A DNA stretch of 64,000 nt from Rhodobacter sp. (GCA_016704435.1 JADJAB010000011.1:62001-126000), one strand, 5' to 3'; positions 36,323 to 46,339 are shown, counted from the first letter of the stretch. Made by a program: numbers and translations. Notes: generated by a model from the letters alone, not told the origin.

Positions 36323-38394
36323 AGCCGTTCCCCTTCGATGACCCAGATCGTCTCGGGGAAACTCCACGGCAAGGTCAGCCCGTGGTTCATCAGATACTGC
36401 CCACTCATCACCACCGGCCCGTCCTTCAACGCAACCTCGCCACGAGACAACCGCACCGCATCCCCCCGGTTCGCCAAAGTCACCCGATACATCGCCCCCG
36501 GTTCAAGCCGCGTCAGCCTTACCGGCCTAGGCAGGATCTGTTCCGAACTCGCCGCCTTCCCCGCAAAGACCGCGAACCGCGCCCCATCCTCGCTCAACTG
36601 CTGTTCCGCAATCACCGCAGCATCCGCCGACTCGAGCCGCAGGATATCGGCCCGGGCCATCCAGTCCCGATTGGCCTTCCACCATCCCGTCACCCGCGCC
36701 AGTACCGCCGCCTCGTCTTCGGTCAACTCGCGCGGGTCCATCTCGAAGCCCATATGGCGCGCCGCCGCCACCCAAGCCCTGAGCCGCATGTCCAGCACCC
36801 GCCCCGAGGTATGGCAGACCCGAGGCCCGACATGGCTGCCCGTCACCACCAAGGGCAGGAACAAGGCCGCATCAGCCTGGATCCGCATCCGCTCCAGCGC
36901 ATCATTGCTGTCGGAAAGCCAAACCCTTTGCGTCCGCCCCAGAACCCCGAAGTCGATCCGCCCCCCACCCGAGGCGCAGCTTTCGATTTCCACTCCCGGA
37001 AACGCTTCCCGCAGTCGGTCCAGAAGCGCATAGCTGCCCCGTGTCTGGGCGGCGTCGGCATAGGGAAGAAGCCGGTTGTGATCCCATTTGATGTAGTCGA
37101 TCGAATGCGCCGAAAGTACCGCCGCGATCCGGTCGTAGAGATACTCCCGCACCTCCGCCCGCGCCATGTCCAGCACCATCTGCTGGCGCCCCGGTATCTG
37201 GTCGGCCGGCCCCAGAACCCATTCGGGATGCGCGCGATACAGGTCACTGTCCAGGTTCACCATCTCTGGCTCGAACCACAGCCCAAAGGCCATTCCCAGG
37301 TCCTGCACATGGTCGATCAACGGCCCCAGACCGTCGGGAAATTTGCGCGCATCCACCCACCAGTCGCCAAGCGACGAGGTGTCATCATCACGCCTCCCGA
37401 ACCAGCCATCGTCGAGGACAAACCGTTCCGCGCCCAAGGCAGCGGCACGGCTGGCAATCTCCTGCAACTCGGCCACCGAATGCCGGAAATACACTGCCTC
37501 CCAGCAGTTGTAATGCACCGGGCGCGGGCGCGCGGGGTCGGGAAACACCACCACTCGATCGTGCACAAAGCGCTGAAACGCCACCGCGCAGCCGTTCAAG
37601 CCAGTGTCCGAAACCACCGCATAGACCTTCGCCGTCTCAAACCGTGTGCCCGGCGCCAGTTCCGTCCCGCTGGCATGGCCGAACTGCACTTGCCGCCGTC
37701 CGTCGGGCAATTCCTCGGCCACCATCCGGTGCCCGCCCGACCAGCCGTAGTGCAAGGCGTAAACCTGACCATGCGTGTTGGTCGCTCCTCGGCACGGCAG
37801 GATCACGCCCGGAAAATGCTCATGCCCGCTGCGCCCCGTCCGCGCCTCTCGCATCCGCACACCCGGCCCCCAGGCCGAGCGCACAACCTGGAACTCCCCG
37901 CACCACCGGCCCGCGAAATCAAGGATCTCATCGGCCAGCTGCGGTCCTGGCAGCACAGGCGCCGCCAGCCAGTCCAGCCAGACGGGCGCGTCACTTTCCA
38001 CCACCGAAAAAGCCGCCATCACCCCGGTCGCCGGATCAACCGCAAACTCTGCCGCGTAAGACAGCTCCCCGTCGCGATATCGCAGCACCAATCGCCCCAG
38101 CGCTTCCTCGGCCGCCACGAAGCGCAAGGTAGGCCGCAACGGCACGCCGCCCGCATCGCGCAACCGCAGCCCCGGCTGCCCGGCAAAGCTGCGGGACTCT
38201 TCCGGGCAGATCGACAGTTCGGGCAACACATCCAGCATCCCGCCGGTCACATCCGCCCGCCCGGCGAAAGCCACCGCGCCCAGGTCCTCTCCCACAGGCA
38301 GCACGGGCCCCCAATAGACCACCTCGGGCAACCGATCGCCTGCCGCCGCCAGCACCAGGCTGACCCCTGCCCCGTCCAGCCGCCAGATGCTCAC
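36319..38394 (-). CDS. GH36 alpha-galactosidase
   Basis: This 691-residue enzyme of family 36 removes alpha-linked galactose from melibiose or raffinose-type sugars. The nucleophile is Asp438 in DYIKWDHNR, the acid/base is Asp495 or Asp498 in WLSDSNDALER, and CASGGGRIDFG near 473-483 is the binding motif. FVLDDGWFGRRDDD near 325 is also typical. The start is a GTG overlapping the upstream permease stop by 4 bases. There is no signal peptide, so it is cytoplasmic. Confidence 0.92.
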   Translation of the reverse strand: MSIWRLDGAGVSLVLAAAGDRLPEVVYWGPVLPVGEDLGAVAFAGRADVTGGMLDVLPELSICPEESRSFAGQPGLRLRDAGGVPLRPTLRFVAAEEALGRLVLRYRDGELSYAAEFAVDPATGVMAAFSVVESDAPVWLDWLAAPVLPGPQLADEILDFAGRWCGEFQVVRSAWGPGVRMREARTGRSGHEHFPGVILPCRGATNTHGQVYALHYGWSGGHRMVAEELPDGRRQVQFGHASGTELAPGTRFETAKVYAVVSDTGLNGCAVAFQRFVHDRVVVFPDPARPRPVHYNCWEAVYFRHSVAELQEIASRAAALGAERFVLDDGWFGRRDDDTSSLGDWWVDARKFPDGLGPLIDHVQDLGMAFGLWFEPEMVNLDSDLYRAHPEWVLGPADQIPGRQQMVLDMARAEVREYLYDRIAAVLSAHSIDYIKWDHNRLLPYADAAQTRGSYALLDRLREAFPGVEIESCASGGGRIDFGVLGRTQRVWLSDSNDALERMRIQADAALFLPLVVTGSHVGPRVCHTSGRVLDMRLRAWVAAARHMGFEMDPRELTEDEAAVLARVTGWWKANRDWMARADILRLESADAAVIAEQQLSEDGARFAVFAGKAASSEQILPRPVRLTRLEPGAMYRVTLANRGDAVRLSRGEVALKDGPVVMSGQYLMNHGLTLPWSFPETIWVIEGERL

Positions 38395-39242
38395 TTCACC
38401 GCCCCCAGGGTCAGGCCGGCGATGAAATGCTTCTGCATCAGGAAGAACATCAGCACCGGCGGCAGCGCGGCCACGATCGACCCGGCCGAGACCAGATGCC
38501 ATTGCGCGATCCACTGCCCGTTCAACGACGAAAGACCCGCCGTCACCGGCTGCGTGCTGGCCGAGGTGGTCAGCACCGTCGCCCAGAAAAAGTCGTTCCA
38601 GATGAAGGTGAAGACCAGCACCGCCAGCGCCGCAATGGCCGGTCGCATCAGGGGCAGCACGATGAACCAGAAGATCCGCCATTCGGCGACGCCTTCGACC
38701 CGTGCCGCCTCGATCAGCTCCCGCGGCAGGGCAGAGATGAAATTGCGCATGAACAGCGTGCAGAATCCGGTCTGGAATGCGATGTGGAACAGCGCCAGAC
38801 CGGCCGAGGTGTTGTAGAGCCCCATGCCGAAGGTCAGGTCGCGCACCGGCACCATCAGGATCTGGAACGGCACGAAGTTCCCTGCCACGAACATGAAGAA
38901 CACCAGAAGGTTCGCCCGGAACCGGTACACGCCCAGCGCAAAGCCGGTCATGGTGGACAGGATCAGCGTGCCGATCACCGTCGGGATCGTTACCTTGAAC
39001 GAGTTCAGGATATACTGGCTCATCGGGGTCGAGGTCTTGGTGAAGACATCGACATAGTTCTGCCAGGCGATGGCCGAGGGCATGCCGAAGTAGTTGCCCG
39101 CCGCCAGATCGGATGCCGGCCGCAAGGATGTGACCGCCACGCCCAGAAGCGGAAACAGCCACAGGAGCAGGGCGACGGGCAGCGCGATCTGGTAGAGGAC
39201 GCGCGACTGGGCAGAGGCCTGCTGAATGGGGCGCGGAAACAT
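38391..39242 (-). CDS. Galactoside ABC transporter permease (MalG-type)
   Basis: This 283-residue CUT1 permease has six likely membrane segments and the EAA loop ELIEAARVEGVAEWRIFW near residue 188. It overlaps the upstream permease by one base and the alpha-galactosidase by 4 bases, so transporter and enzymes are one operon. The enzymes suggest alpha- and beta-galactosides as cargo. Confidence 0.87.
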   Translation of the reverse strand: MFPRPIQQASAQSRVLYQIALPVALLLWLFPLLGVAVTSLRPASDLAAGNYFGMPSAIAWQNYVDVFTKTSTPMSQYILNSFKVTIPTVIGTLILSTMTGFALGVYRFRANLLVFFMFVAGNFVPFQILMVPVRDLTFGMGLYNTSAGLALFHIAFQTGFCTLFMRNFISALPRELIEAARVEGVAEWRIFWFIVLPLMRPAIAALAVLVFTFIWNDFFWATVLTTSASTQPVTAGLSSLNGQWIAQWHLVSAGSIVAALPPVLMFFLMQKHFIAGLTLGAVK

Positions 39243-40159
39243 CAGTGCACCCCCCGCTCGTCCCGGACCATCTTCCAGATGAAGCCCGAGATGAAGACCA
39301 TCATGATGGCAAACAGCACCACGGCGATGGCGGCGCCGTAACCCATGCGGTAGCCGTATTCGGAAAGCGCCTGTTCATACATGTAGTAGGACAGCACCCG
39401 CGTTGATCCGAAAGGGCCGCCGTTGGTCATGATCGAGACCAGATCGAAAGACCGCAGCGCGCCGATGACGGTGACCACCACGGCGATAAAGGTGGCGGGG
39501 CGAAGCTGTGGCAGGATCACATACCACAGCATCTTCCAGCCCTTGGCTCCGTCCAGCCGTGCGGCTTCGACCTGATCCGGCGCGACGTTGTTCAGGCCGG
39601 TCAGGTAGAGGATCATCACATAGGCGATCTGCGGCCAGAGGCCGGCTGCAATGATGCCATAGGTGGCCAGATCGGGATCGGCCAGAATGGCCACGCCCTT
39701 GCCGGTGAAATACTCGATCACGTTGTAGAGAAGGCCGAAGTTCGGCGCGTAGAACCATGCGAACATCAGGCCGACGACGACCTGGCTGATGACGAAGGGA
39801 AAGAAGAACAAGGACTTGTAGATGCGGATTCCCATCACCGCCTGGTTCAGGAAAATGGCGATGAACAGGCCCGCCGGCACCGCCAGCAGATACAGCACCA
39901 GCCACAGCACATTGTTGTAAAGCGAGGTGGTGAAGGCCGGGTCGGTCCACAGCTCTGCATAGTTGGCAAGGCCCAGCCATTCCGGCGCGCTGAGGCCGTC
40001 ATAATCATAGAGCGACAGCCGGAAGCTCGCGATGATCGGATAGATCACATAGAAGACGAACATCGCCATGCCGGGGGCAAGGAACAGCCAGGGCGTCAGC
40101 CGTTGCTGGTTGCGGCGCCACCAAGTCCGCGGACGCGGCGTTTCGGATGCCAGTGCCAT
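39242..40159 (-). CDS. Galactoside ABC transporter permease (MalF-type)
   Basis: This 305-residue permease subunit has about six hydrophobic segments and the EAA loop QVEAARLDGAKGWKMLWY near residue 205. The cytoplasmic N-terminus is basic (TWWRRNQQR). It pairs with the MalG-type protein encoded next and follows the binding-protein gene by 86 bases. Confidence 0.87.
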   Translation of the reverse strand: MALASETPRPRTWWRRNQQRLTPWLFLAPGMAMFVFYVIYPIIASFRLSLYDYDGLSAPEWLGLANYAELWTDPAFTTSLYNNVLWLVLYLLAVPAGLFIAIFLNQAVMGIRIYKSLFFFPFVISQVVVGLMFAWFYAPNFGLLYNVIEYFTGKGVAILADPDLATYGIIAAGLWPQIAYVMILYLTGLNNVAPDQVEAARLDGAKGWKMLWYVILPQLRPATFIAVVVTVIGALRSFDLVSIMTNGGPFGSTRVLSYYMYEQALSEYGYRMGYGAAIAVVLFAIMMVFISGFIWKMVRDERGVH

Positions 40160-40245
40160 TCGGCCCTCCCTGCCGTCGCGTGCGGCCTGTGCGTTGCAGG
40201 CCGTAGAACGGCGGCCGGGGTCACCGGCCGCCGCAAGGCATCAGA

Positions 40246-41475
40246 TCACTTGTAGATGCGGCTGCGTGCTGCTTCCAGCCGCTCCAGGATCGCGTCCAGC
40301 TGGTCCGGCTGCACCATGAACTGCTGGAAGCCCTCCATCCCGATCTTGGCCATCTCGGCCGGCGCATCGCGGTCGAAGAACTGCGCGATGCCGCCCGGCG
40401 TGGTCGACAACAGCTCGAACCCCGCCTTGATGAAGGGGTCGTCGCCCACGGTCGAGCCTGCGTTGATCGGCAACTGGCCCAGCGCCATGTTCAGCTTGGT
40501 CTGGGTATCGGCCTGCGCGATGAAGGCGAGGAACTTCTTGGCATCCTCGACGTTCTTCGCCCCTGCGGGGATATGGATCGTGTCAGTTGGCGCCTCTTCG
40601 GCGCGGGCCACGTCGGGGTTGATGGTCGGGAAGGGCATGAAGCCCAGGGTCTCGTCCGTCATCCCGCCTTCCTTGAAGACTGCGACGGCGAAGTTGCCCA
40701 TCACGTAGTTTGCCGCCTTGCCCTGCACCAGCAGCGTTGCCGCATCCTGCCAGTCGATCGCGGCATGGTTTTCGGTGATATGGGGCTGCACCTTGGCCCA
40801 TTCGGCAAAGGTCGCGCGCACGCTGTCATCTGTCCACGGGATTTCCCCGCCGGTCAGCTTCATGTGATGCTCATAGCCATTGGTGCGCAGGTTCAGATAG
40901 TCGAAGATCCCCGCTCCGGGCCACAGCGCCGAGGTGCCGGTGGTCAGGCAGTCGATACCGGCCGCGCTGAACTTTTCGCAATTGGCGACGAACGCGTCCC
41001 AGGTTGCCGGAACCTCGACGCCGACCTGGGCGTAGACGTCCTTGTTGTAGTAGATACCCCACTGGTAATAGGTGTAGGGCACGCCCCATTGCTTTCCGTC
41101 GATCGTCATCGACGCCAGCGCCGAGCCCAGCGACTGATCCAGCCCGTTGTCGGCCCAGACGTCCGAGACATCCATGAACTGCCCGGCCGCGACAAAGGGC
41201 GCCATCCGGTTGCCGGCATACCAGTTGGCCAGATCCGGCGCATCCGTGGTCAGAAAGTTGCGGATCGCGGTCTTGTAGCCTTCGTGGTCGAAGTTCTGCA
41301 GCACCACGTCGATATCGGGGTTCGCAGCCTCGAAATCGGCAATTGCGGCCTCGAAAGCCGCCAGGGGGGCAGGATCGAAGTCGGCATAGTAGTTCAGCGT
41401 CCGCTGCTGGGCCATCGCGGTCGTGCCAAGCAGAACCGCAAGCGCCGCATAGGCGCCCGTCCTCAGGTGCAACAT
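40246..41475 (-). CDS. Galactoside ABC transporter, periplasmic binding protein
   Basis: This 409-residue family 1 binding protein has a signal peptide of about 22 residues ending TTAMAQQ. The mature protein has the usual two-lobe length. It is the first gene of the minus-strand operon, and the promoter region between it and the divergent IclR gene holds a clear palindrome. It delivers galactosides to the permeases. It is not closely similar to the binding protein of the first operon. Confidence 0.87.
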   Translation of the reverse strand: MLHLRTGAYAALAVLLGTTAMAQQRTLNYYADFDPAPLAAFEAAIADFEAANPDIDVVLQNFDHEGYKTAIRNFLTTDAPDLANWYAGNRMAPFVAAGQFMDVSDVWADNGLDQSLGSALASMTIDGKQWGVPYTYYQWGIYYNKDVYAQVGVEVPATWDAFVANCEKFSAAGIDCLTTGTSALWPGAGIFDYLNLRTNGYEHHMKLTGGEIPWTDDSVRATFAEWAKVQPHITENHAAIDWQDAATLLVQGKAANYVMGNFAVAVFKEGGMTDETLGFMPFPTINPDVARAEEAPTDTIHIPAGAKNVEDAKKFLAFIAQADTQTKLNMALGQLPINAGSTVGDDPFIKAGFELLSTTPGGIAQFFDRDAPAEMAKIGMEGFQQFMVQPDQLDAILERLEAARSRIYK

Positions 41476-41505
41476 GGTTTTCCTCCCTTCGTTGCAGTCA
41501 AAGTT

Positions 41506-41524
41506 GGTTTCATTATGTGAAACC
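41506..41524. promoter_or_regulatory. IclR operator candidate
   Basis: GGTTTCA (41506-41512) and TGAAACC (41518-41524) form a perfect 7-base inverted repeat around TTATG, in an AT-rich gap between the divergent binding-protein and IclR genes. A weaker GATTT/AAATC pair follows at about 41525-41544. The place is right for control of both promoters by the adjacent IclR protein. Confidence 0.6.
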
Positions 41525-41610
41525 GATTTTTGAATATTGAAATCATAATCGCGAATCGCCTAAGCTTGTCAACAGCGCGGAACGGGCCGCCAGAGCGGGG
41601 AGGTGCCGGA

Positions 41611-42420
41611 ATGAACATCGTCGTCCCGGACAAGATGGATGGGACCGTCGGCAAGGCAGTCGAGGTTCTGGACCGTGTCGCCACCTTCGGCCGCCCGGTG
41701 CGCTTTACCGAACTGCTGGACGGCTCGCCCTTCCCCAAGGCCACGCTTTACCGTCTGCTGCAGACACTGACTTCGCAGGGCATGCTGGCCTATGACGATG
41801 ACAGGCAGACCTACGCCCCCGGCCTGCGGCTGGTCCGCCTGGCCCATCACGCCTGGGCGCAAAGCTCCATCGCGCCGCTGGCCCGCCCGCATATCGACCA
41901 GCTGTCGCGCGACACCGGCGAGACGATCCACCTGGCCCAGCTGGACCGCGGCCACGTCCTTTATGTCGACAAGCGCAACGCGCGCCAGGCGATCGAGATG
42001 TTCGCCCAGGCCGGCAAGGTCGGCCCCGCCTATTGCACCGGCGTCGGCAAGGCGATGCTGGCCTATCTTGACGAACCCGCGCTGGAAGAGGCGATGAAGG
42101 CGCAAAGCTTCTATCCACACATGCCGAACACCCTGACCACGGCGCAGGCGCTGAAGGCCGAACTGGCCGCAATCCGTGCCCGCGGCTACGCCTATGACCG
42201 CGAAGAGCACGAGCCGGGCATCATCTGCTGTGCCGCGCCCATCCTCAGCCGCAACGGGCAGGTGCTGGGAGCGCTGTCGCTGACCACCTCGACCGCGCGC
42301 AGCACCTTGCAGGACCTCGACCAGCTGGCACCGACGCTGATCGCCACTGCCGCCCGCATCGCTGAAGATGTCGAAAGCTGGCGCTTTCCCGAACGCACCG
42401 AAGCACGGAGACCGGAATGA
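41611..42420 (+). CDS. IclR family transcriptional regulator
   Basis: This 269-residue regulator has an N-terminal winged helix (AVEVLDRVATFGRPVRFTEL and FPKATLYRLLQTL) and a C-terminal effector domain with IGICC-like EEHEPGIICCAAPIL. The ATG at 41611 has a GGGGAGGTG ribosome site; the in-frame extension to 41530 would overlap the operator and was rejected. It overlaps the ATPase start by 4 bases and probably senses galactose or an oxidised product. Confidence 0.87.
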   Translation: MNIVVPDKMDGTVGKAVEVLDRVATFGRPVRFTELLDGSPFPKATLYRLLQTLTSQGMLAYDDDRQTYAPGLRLVRLAHHAWAQSSIAPLARPHIDQLSRDTGETIHLAQLDRGHVLYVDKRNARQAIEMFAQAGKVGPAYCTGVGKAMLAYLDEPALEEAMKAQSFYPHMPNTLTTAQALKAELAAIRARGYAYDREEHEPGIICCAAPILSRNGQVLGALSLTTSTARSTLQDLDQLAPTLIATAARIAEDVESWRFPERTEARRPE

Positions 42421-43478
42421 GTGGCGTCACCCTGAACAATGTCGTAAAGAAATTCGGCCCCGTGGGCGTTATCCACGGTGTCGACCTGACCATCGACGAC
42501 GGCGAATTCTGCGTCTTTGTCGGCCCGTCGGGCTGCGGCAAGTCCACCCTGCTGCGGATGATCGCGGGGTTGGAGCAGACCACTGCGGGCAGCATCGCCA
42601 TCGGTGCGCGCGATGTCACCACGGCCGACCCCGCCGAACGCGGCGTCGCCATGGTGTTCCAGACCTACGCGCTTTACCCGCATATGACGGTGGCCGAGAA
42701 CATGGGCTTCGGGTTGAAGATGAACGGCCACCCGAAGGCCGAGATCCAGGCCAAGGTGGCCGAGGCCAGCCGCATCCTGCAGCTTGACCCCTACCTTGCC
42801 CGCAAGCCCAAGGCCCTTTCGGGTGGCCAGCGCCAGCGCGTTGCCATCGGCCGCGCCATCGTCCGCGGCCCCGAGGTGTTCCTGTTCGACGAGCCGCTGT
42901 CGAACCTCGACGCCGAGCTGCGCGTCGACATGCGGGTCGAGATCGCCCGCCTGCACAAGGAAATCGGCGCGACGATGATCTACGTCACCCATGATCAGGT
43001 CGAGGCGATGACTTTGGCCGACAAGATCGTCGTCCTGCGTGCCGGCAAGATTGAACAGGTCGGCGCGCCGATGCAGCTTTACACCGATCCCGACAACAGG
43101 TTCGTGGCAGGTTTCATCGGTTCGCCGGCGATGAACTTTCTGGCAGGCAAGGTCGAAGGCGGCAAGGTGCGTGTGCCGGCCCTGTCGGATGCGCTGATCG
43201 CCACCCCGGTCGCCCTGCCGGCCGAGGGGCAGCCGGTGCTGGTCGGCCTGCGGCCGTCGCAACTGATGGTGGCCGAGGGGCCGTCGGCCATCACGCTTGA
43301 CCTGCGTGAACGGCTGGGCGGGGTGTCCTACGACTATCTGAAGGCTGCCACCGGAGAGCGCCTCGTCGCCGAATCCCGCAATGACGCGGTCATCGCGGAA
43401 GGCGCCTCGGTGCAGGTCGGCTTCGATCCCGCCGATGCGCTGTTCTTCGACCCCGAGACAGAGCGCCGCCTGCGGTGA
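42417..43478 (+). CDS. Galactoside ABC transporter ATP-binding protein
   Basis: This 353-residue ATPase has Walker A GPSGCGKST, Q-loop FQTYALYPHM, signature LSGGQRQR, Walker B VFLFDEPLSNLD and a C-terminal OB-fold domain. It is cotranscribed with the IclR gene and divergent from the binding protein and permeases it must serve, so the importer is encoded in two opposing units under one control region. It ends 21 bases before the convergent serA. Confidence 0.9.
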   Translation: MSGVTLNNVVKKFGPVGVIHGVDLTIDDGEFCVFVGPSGCGKSTLLRMIAGLEQTTAGSIAIGARDVTTADPAERGVAMVFQTYALYPHMTVAENMGFGLKMNGHPKAEIQAKVAEASRILQLDPYLARKPKALSGGQRQRVAIGRAIVRGPEVFLFDEPLSNLDAELRVDMRVEIARLHKEIGATMIYVTHDQVEAMTLADKIVVLRAGKIEQVGAPMQLYTDPDNRFVAGFIGSPAMNFLAGKVEGGKVRVPALSDALIATPVALPAEGQPVLVGLRPSQLMVAEGPSAITLDLRERLGGVSYDYLKAATGERLVAESRNDAVIAEGASVQVGFDPADALFFDPETERRLR

Positions 43479-43499
43479 GGCGGCGCCCCCGCCGCGATT

Positions 43500-45095
43500 T
43501 CAGGCGCCTTCGAAGACCAGCGGCTTGACCTGCTGGAACATGCCCGTCGATTCCAGCGTATCCACCACTTTCGGGTCGATCGCCTGATCCAGATACAGAA
43601 GCGCAATCGCCTCTTTCCCCACGCCCGACCGGCCAAGCGTGAAGTTGGCGATGTTGACGCCGTTCTTGCCCATGGTCATGCCCAGAAGGCCGATGATCCC
43701 CGGCACATCGTCGTTTGTGGTGTAGAGCATGTGCTCGCCCACTTCGGCGTCGATATTGATGCCCTTGATCTGGATGAAACGCGGCTTGCCATCGGAAAAA
43801 CAGGTGCCGGCGATGGAGCGTTCGCGCTTGTCCGTCACCATGGTGACCTTGATATAGGCGTCGAAGACGCCGGACTTGTCCTGGCGGGTAGTCGAGATCT
43901 GGATGCCCTTGTCCTTTGCCACCACCGGTGCGGAAACCAGATTCACATCCGGGTTCTGCGCCCGCAGCACGCCCGCGATCACCGACTGGTTCAGCGCCGC
44001 CACGTTCATTTCCGCCACGCGGCCGTCGTAGAGGATGTTGATCGCCTTGATCGGCTCGTCGGTCATCTGGCCGATGAAGGCGCCCAGATGGCTGGCGAGC
44101 TTGACCCAGGGGCCCATCACGGCAGCCTCTTCGGCGCTGACATTGGGCATGTTGAGCGCGTTTTGCACCGCGCCGGTCAGCAGGTAGTCCGACATCTGCT
44201 CGGCGACCTGCAGAGCGACGTTTTCCTGCGCCTCGGTGGTGGCGGCGCCCAGATGCGGGGTGCAGACCACGTTGGGGTGGTTGAAGAGCGGGTTGTCGGT
44301 GGCCGGCTCGACCTCGAACACATCCAGCGCGGCCCCGGCGACCTGACCGCTGTCCAGCGCATCTTTCAGCGCGCTCTCGTCGACAAGCCCGCCCCGCGCG
44401 CAATTGATGATCCGCACGCCCTTCCTGGTCTTGGCCAAGGCCTCGCGGCCCAGGATGTTGCGGGTCTTGTCGGTCAGAGGCACATGCAGGGTGATGAAAT
44501 CGGCCCGCGCCAGAAGCTCGCCCAACTCTACCTTGGTGACGCCCATCGCCGTCGCGCGTTCCTCGCTGAGGAAAGGGTCATAGGCGACGACCTTCATCCT
44601 CAGCCCTACCGCGCGGTCGCAGACGATGCCGCCGATGTTGCCCGCGCCGATCACGCCGAGCGTCTTGTTGAACAGCTCCACCCCCATGAAGCGCGATTTC
44701 TCCCACTTGCCGGCATGGGTGGAGGCATTGGCCTCGGGCAACTGGCGCGCCACGGCGAACATCATCGCGATTGCATGTTCGGCGGTCGTGACCGAATTGC
44801 CGAAGGGCGTGTTCATCACGATCACGCCCTTCTTCGACGCCGCCGGCACGTCGACATTGTCGACCCCGATCCCGGCGCGGCCGATGACCTTCAGGTTCGT
44901 CGCCGCAGCCAGCAGCTTTTCGGTCACCTTGGTGGCGGATCGGATGGCAAGTCCGTCATAAGGACCTATGGCCGCAAGAAGCGCGTCCTTGTCCTTGCCG
45001 AGTTTCGGCAGGTAGTCGACGTCAACGCCGCGGTCACGGAAGATCTGGACGGCTGTTTCGGAGAGGTCGTCGGAAACGAGAACGCGAGGGGCCAT
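43500..45095 (-). CDS. serA: D-3-phosphoglycerate dehydrogenase
   Basis: This 531-residue enzyme begins serine synthesis by oxidising 3-phosphoglycerate. The NAD motif LGVIGAGNIGGIV is near residue 147, and the catalytic Arg/Glu/His are in NCARGGLVDE, FEVEPA and TPHLGAAT. An intervening domain and a C-terminal ACT domain (GIIGLLGMTMGKNGVNIAN) allow control by serine. It is downstream of serC by 86 bases, a gap with only a 5-base hairpin (45162-45174). Confidence 0.94.
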   Translation of the reverse strand: MAPRVLVSDDLSETAVQIFRDRGVDVDYLPKLGKDKDALLAAIGPYDGLAIRSATKVTEKLLAAATNLKVIGRAGIGVDNVDVPAASKKGVIVMNTPFGNSVTTAEHAIAMMFAVARQLPEANASTHAGKWEKSRFMGVELFNKTLGVIGAGNIGGIVCDRAVGLRMKVVAYDPFLSEERATAMGVTKVELGELLARADFITLHVPLTDKTRNILGREALAKTRKGVRIINCARGGLVDESALKDALDSGQVAGAALDVFEVEPATDNPLFNHPNVVCTPHLGAATTEAQENVALQVAEQMSDYLLTGAVQNALNMPNVSAEEAAVMGPWVKLASHLGAFIGQMTDEPIKAINILYDGRVAEMNVAALNQSVIAGVLRAQNPDVNLVSAPVVAKDKGIQISTTRQDKSGVFDAYIKVTMVTDKRERSIAGTCFSDGKPRFIQIKGINIDAEVGEHMLYTTNDDVPGIIGLLGMTMGKNGVNIANFTLGRSGVGKEAIALLYLDQAIDPKVVDTLESTGMFQQVKPLVFEGA

Positions 45096-45181
45096 GGGCG
45101 GTCCTTTCAGAATCGGGGGGATGGGCGCATTGCCATCTTGCGGAATGTCGGGAGGCGGGATGGGCGATGCGCCCGCCCCGG

Positions 45182-46339
45182 TTACGCGGCTGCGGTCAGG
45201 GCGGCGATCTCGGCGTGGAACGCCCAGTCGACCCAAGGCATCAGCGCGGCCACATCGGCGGTTTCCACCGTGCTGCCACACCAGATCCGCAGGCCCGGCG
45301 GCGCGTCACGATAGGCGCCCAGATCGAAGCCCGCGCCCGCCTGTTCGATCCGCTTCGCGACGGCTCTTGCAAAAGCCGCGCCATCGGTGATCCGCGGGTC
45401 GGTGAACTTCAGGCAGACAGAGGTGGTTGACGCCGTCGCCGGGTCCTCGGCCAGATTGGCGATCCAGTCCCGCGCCGAGCAGAAATCCCGGACCGTCCCG
45501 GCATTGGCCTCTGCCCGCGCGATCAGGCCTTTCAGTCCGCCCACTGACCTGGCCCATTTCAACGCCACGAGGTAATCTTCATTGGCCAGCATCGAGGGCG
45601 TGTTGATCGTCTCGCCGACAAAGATCCCCTCGATCAGCTTGCCCTTCGATGTCAGCCGAAAGATCTTTGGCAGCGGCCAGGGTGGCGTGTAGCTCTCCAG
45701 CCGCTCCACCGCGCGCGGGCTCAGGATCAGCATCCCGTGCGCGCCTTCGCCGCCCAGCACCTTCTGCCAGCTGAAGGTCACCACATCCAGCTTGTCCCAC
45801 GGCAGGTCCATCGCGAAGGCCGCCGAGGTCGCATCGCAGATCGTCAGCCCCTTGCGGCCGGCCGGAATGGCATCGCCATTCGGCAACCGCACGCCGGAGG
45901 TCGTGCCGTTCCAGGTGAACACCACGTCCGAGTCGAAATCCACCGTCCCGAAATCGACGATCTGGCCATAGGGCGCGATCTTGACTTTGGCGTCCAGCTT
46001 CAGCTGCTTGACCACATCGGTGACCCAGCCTTCGCCAAAGCTCTCCCAGGCCAGCATTTCAACCGGACGCGCGCCCAGAAGGGACCACATCGCCATTTCC
46101 ACCGCGCCGGTGTCCGAAGCTGGGACGATCCCGATCCGATACCCCGCAGGCACGCCCAGAATCTCGCGCGTGAGGTCGATCGACTCTTTCAGCTTGGCCT
46201 TGCCCACAGCGGCACGATGCGACCTGCCCAGGGGGGCGTCGGAAAGCATATCCAGCGAATAATGGGGGATCTTGGCGCAGGGGCCCGAAGAGAAACGCGG
46301 GTTTTCCGGCCGCGCAGCCGGCGTCGAGATCGTTGTCAT
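45182..46339 (-). CDS. serC: Phosphoserine aminotransferase
   Basis: This 385-residue PLP enzyme makes phosphoserine from 3-phosphohydroxypyruvate. The start PRFSSGPCAKIPHYS is typical of the alphaproteobacterial type, and the cofactor lysine is in TFSWQKVLGGEGAHG near residue 195. It leads the serC-serA operon, and a structured leader RNA lies directly before its ATG. serB is divergent on the other side. Confidence 0.93.
   Translation of the reverse strand: MTTISTPAARPENPRFSSGPCAKIPHYSLDMLSDAPLGRSHRAAVGKAKLKESIDLTREILGVPAGYRIGIVPASDTGAVEMAMWSLLGARPVEMLAWESFGEGWVTDVVKQLKLDAKVKIAPYGQIVDFGTVDFDSDVVFTWNGTTSGVRLPNGDAIPAGRKGLTICDATSAAFAMDLPWDKLDVVTFSWQKVLGGEGAHGMLILSPRAVERLESYTPPWPLPKIFRLTSKGKLIEGIFVGETINTPSMLANEDYLVALKWARSVGGLKGLIARAEANAGTVRDFCSARDWIANLAEDPATASTTSVCLKFTDPRITDGAAFARAVAKRIEQAGAGFDLGAYRDAPPGLRIWCGSTVETADVAALMPWVDWAFHAEIAALTAAA

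Noticed and set aside
36040..38817. A 925-codon plus-strand frame opposite dgoK and the alpha-galactosidase
   Set aside because: The translation is rich in Pro, Arg and His with no recognisable family; the GH36 catalytic motifs on the other strand settle the coding direction.
41530..41610. Upstream start for the IclR regulator
   Set aside because: The extension overlaps the operator region, has no ribosome site and does not look like IclR N-termini; the ATG at 41611 has a good ribosome site.
45096..45181. Terminator or second promoter between serC and serA
   Set aside because: Only a 5-base stem with a 3-base loop is present (45162-45174), too weak to call.
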